Positions 61,761-64,000 of a DNA stretch of 64,000 bases are shown in pieces. Source of the stretch: Oscheius dolichura (lineage: Eukaryota > Nematoda > Chromadorea > Rhabditida > Rhabditidae); the NCBI GenBank assembly GCA_932521035.1, contig OW051495.1, positions 4,712,001 through 4,776,000 on the forward strand, written 5' to 3'. Position 1 is the first letter of the stretch, and each line of letters begins with the position of its first letter. The translations under genes were made by a program, and so were the position numbers. Under the pieces are notes generated by a model that saw nothing but the letters and a program-made list of their open reading frames with translations, was not told where the DNA came from and ran no database searches.

Positions 61761-62646
61761 TTTAAAGAAAAATTTCAAAGTGGATGTATGCCACTAAAAA
61801 TAATTGCTCTGTTAATAGGTTTGGAAAAATATAAGAAGGAGAGGCTAAAGGGGACGAAAAATTATTCGCCTCTCTACAGGACTTAAACGTCTTTCACTCC
61901 CCGAGAATGATGGTGAAGCATTGGAGACAACATATTAACACCAGCAAAAGGAAATGATTAGGGGCGATTATGTGAGGAGGTGTGAAGAAGGGATTAGTAA
62001 AGCAAACAAAGTGACCCGGCCGAAATACAGAGGCCACAGACGCACAAGGGTGTGGCAAGTGCCGATGGTGGCCAATGAGGTAAATAGGATAGATGAAATG
62101 CGTACTGCTTAGCACGAGACGTTTCTGTCCTCCGAACAGAAACAGTTCTCTAATCGTCTAAACGAACTCCGCTAATAGAAGGCAATCTCCCTATAGGCTA
62201 TAGCCGAAGAACGGAAAACAATACAGGTGTTTCCCTCTTCATCCCGTTAGAGTTAGAGGAGTTTCGTTGAAGGATCTTTGAAAGATGAAAGCACTTCGAG
62301 ACTAACATATTCCTAGTAGAGAGCAATTCTCCCCGTACCATTTGGTAGTGCCTAGGGCGCAGGGGGACAGCAGATGGTACAAGACGCCTTTCTACACGCG
62401 ACGCTGAATACGGCAGTCGCCAACAGAAGGCGCTACGCGGACACCAGTCAACAGCACAATACCATTCTTCTCTACTGTAACAGATTCGATGCAAATAACT
62501 GCCGTCTGCGATCTCTTATTAGATAGAGAATACCGTATGAGACTGTAGCAAAAGAAAGGAAAGAGAGATAACCCGGAGAAGGGAAATAAGAAATAATTAG
62601 TTTATTTTCTCTCTGGTCTGTACAGCAATAACTGGTTTTCCGTTGT
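61761..62646. other. Spacer between the two neprilysin copies
   Basis: Its right end (62520-62646) is the 3' UTR of the intact copy. The rest shows no supported gene. Confidence 0.5.
62520..62625 (-). repeat. Duplicated neprilysin 3' UTR, copy B
   Basis: This is the counterpart of 61262-61362, located beyond the stop codon at 62647 of the intact gene. Confidence 0.75.
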
Positions 62647-64000
62647 TCAGTTTTCAATATTGGGCACCCATACCCGGCAGTGGTCTGAGGGCGCGTAATC
62701 CGAGTTGGCGGGGCAGTTGAAGGCCGTCTGGAAGGCCGGGTAGTTCTGGATTGTGCCGAAGACGCGGAATTTGGAGGGGGAGTGGGGGTCGGTCATCAGC
62801 TGTCGGTACTCGCCGTCGTCTCCGCGGTACTGCTCACACCAGACCTGGGAGGATATTCTAGACTGTCCCATAGGGGGATACCTGTCCGAAGCTCAAGAAG
62901 AACAGTTGATCGTGGGTGAATTGGGAGAAGAATGGGTCGGGCAGGTTCGGGTCCGGCCCGTCCAGTTGAATATGCGTTCTGTAAGCTCTGAAGGCGGAGT
63001 GGATACCGCCGTTGTCAGCTAGAAAAGGAAGTTCAACTACTCAAAACTGATGGTAATACCAATGTTTTCTCCCTGTGTCTGGGCGCCGTTGATACAGTTG
63101 GGAGAATATTTCTGGGGGTCGAGAGGACAGAAGTTGCTGTACTCCTCGACCACACAGTTGGCCATGTTGTTGAATCTGAACCCGGCCACATTAGCCCCCT
63201 CTTACAGCCAACCTACCCCGTCTGATTCTGCATCCACGGTTTCAGATCACCCGTAGGTCCCCACTGCACACCCTCGTCGTCAAAACCATGAGTGAGCTCG
63301 TGTCCGGCCACAACTGGAAACATAGGTATATTCGACTGACGGGTGGCCTACCTCCCAGGCCGCCGTAGTTGATCGAAGCTGGCCAGAGGGCATTGTAATA
63401 CGGAGGACGGAGAATTCCAGCGGGGAAAGTGATCTGAACAGTCTTCATATTAGCCACCTTCATCACAAACTGAATTGAGTTCTGGCTGATACCACGCGTT
63501 GACTGTGCCGGGCTGTCCGAGGAAATCTTGCCGATCGGTCTTTTTCGCCGTCAACTGGTTGTACTGGAGATACAGATTGAACCTATGAATCTTGTTAGAC
63601 GATGCAAGAGGGAGAGGCCTACTTGGTAAGCTTGTCCCACATCGTGTAATAGTTGTCGGTCGCCTGGTTGAAGACCAGCTGGGAGTAGTAGGCGTCGAGG
63701 GTCGTGTCGTTGGCGATCCAGTCGGGGAAGGCTATGTTCTGTCCTGGAGAGGGCGGGTTACGGGTAGACTGTCGGTCTCACGTATGCCGAGGGTCTTCTG
63801 AAGGGCGTTGGCCTTGTCGTCGGAATCCATCCAGTCCAGAGACATTAGCATTCCTTGGAAGGAGTTGATGATGTTGGTGATGACTCCTCCAGCCTTCCTA
63901 AACCTTCGGTAACATCTGAAAAGAACACGACCCACGTTCTAATGAAGTCCCGATCGGATTGCTGTGGATACAAATAGTCGATGAAGACCCTGCCGTTGGC
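62647..64000 (-). CDS. nep: Neprilysin-family zinc metallopeptidase (M13), 5' part outside window
   Basis: Neprilysins are type II membrane or secreted peptidases that cleave small peptides. The minus strand reads the C-terminal domain: [48 protein letters not shown], then the zinc site [20 protein letters not shown] with its HELTH motif. The third-ligand motif [15 protein letters not shown] follows. The C-terminus has [20 protein letters not shown] and [14 protein letters not shown], with the usual final CRVW and the stop at 62647. All catalytic motifs are intact. The start lies beyond 64000. Confidence 0.93.

Overview
This 64 kb window is eukaryotic nuclear DNA, almost certainly from a nematode. 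Three genes point there. A CNC/bZIP factor ends at its basic region without a leucine zipper, as nematode SKN-1 does. A JNK-family kinase carries SDY in place of TPY in its activation loop, as KGB-1 does. A secreted protein ends in a four-cysteine domain of the apical-matrix type. Genes are split by very short introns (about 30-50 nt). Several start codons sit directly behind a 3' splice-acceptor sequence, as expected for spliced-leader trans-splicing. Species or clade cannot be fixed from the sequence.

Layout. 0-9 kb (+): the 3' part of CaM kinase I (cmk-1), Beclin-1 (bec-1) and skn-1. A secreted C-type lectin gene lies antisense inside one skn-1 intron and is itself interrupted by a 580-bp foldback MITE. 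9-15.4 kb (-): a secreted cysteine-rich EB-module protein, a small unknown protein, then a compact run of KDSR, an Rpp14-like protein and an R3H-like protein. 16-18.9 kb: an apparently complete hAT transposon with 8-bp target duplications. 19-27 kb (-): cGMP-dependent protein kinase (egl-4 type, two alternative first exons) and a CCM2/malcavernin homologue. 29-33 kb (+): a tiny TAZ-type zinc-finger protein and a secreted matrix protein. 34-36 kb (-): kgb-1.

37-45.7 kb: two four-helix membrane proteins (+), PRPF18 (-), and divergently a likely operon FMC1 - NCAPH2 - RFC3 (+). 46.4-57 kb (+): one very large cadherin. 57.7-60.6 kb (-): the middle of a HUWE1/EEL-1 ubiquitin ligase with neither its N-terminal part nor its HECT domain. 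61.4-64 kb (-): a truncated, frameshifted neprilysin copy and the 3' part of an intact-looking neprilysin (M13) that runs off the window.

Base composition is mosaic. Signalling and secreted genes are GC-rich with long introns; the housekeeping runs at about 13-18.9 kb and 38.9-45.7 kb are AT-rich, and the borders fall inside genes. Functionally the window mixes stress signalling (skn-1, kgb-1, bec-1, cmk-1, egl-4) with RNA and DNA maintenance genes (PRPF18, Rpp14-like, RFC3, condensin II). No shared pathway is implied by their proximity. No tRNA, rRNA or CRISPR array was recognised. Exon borders were read by eye from GT/AG sites and protein similarity, so individual borders may be off.
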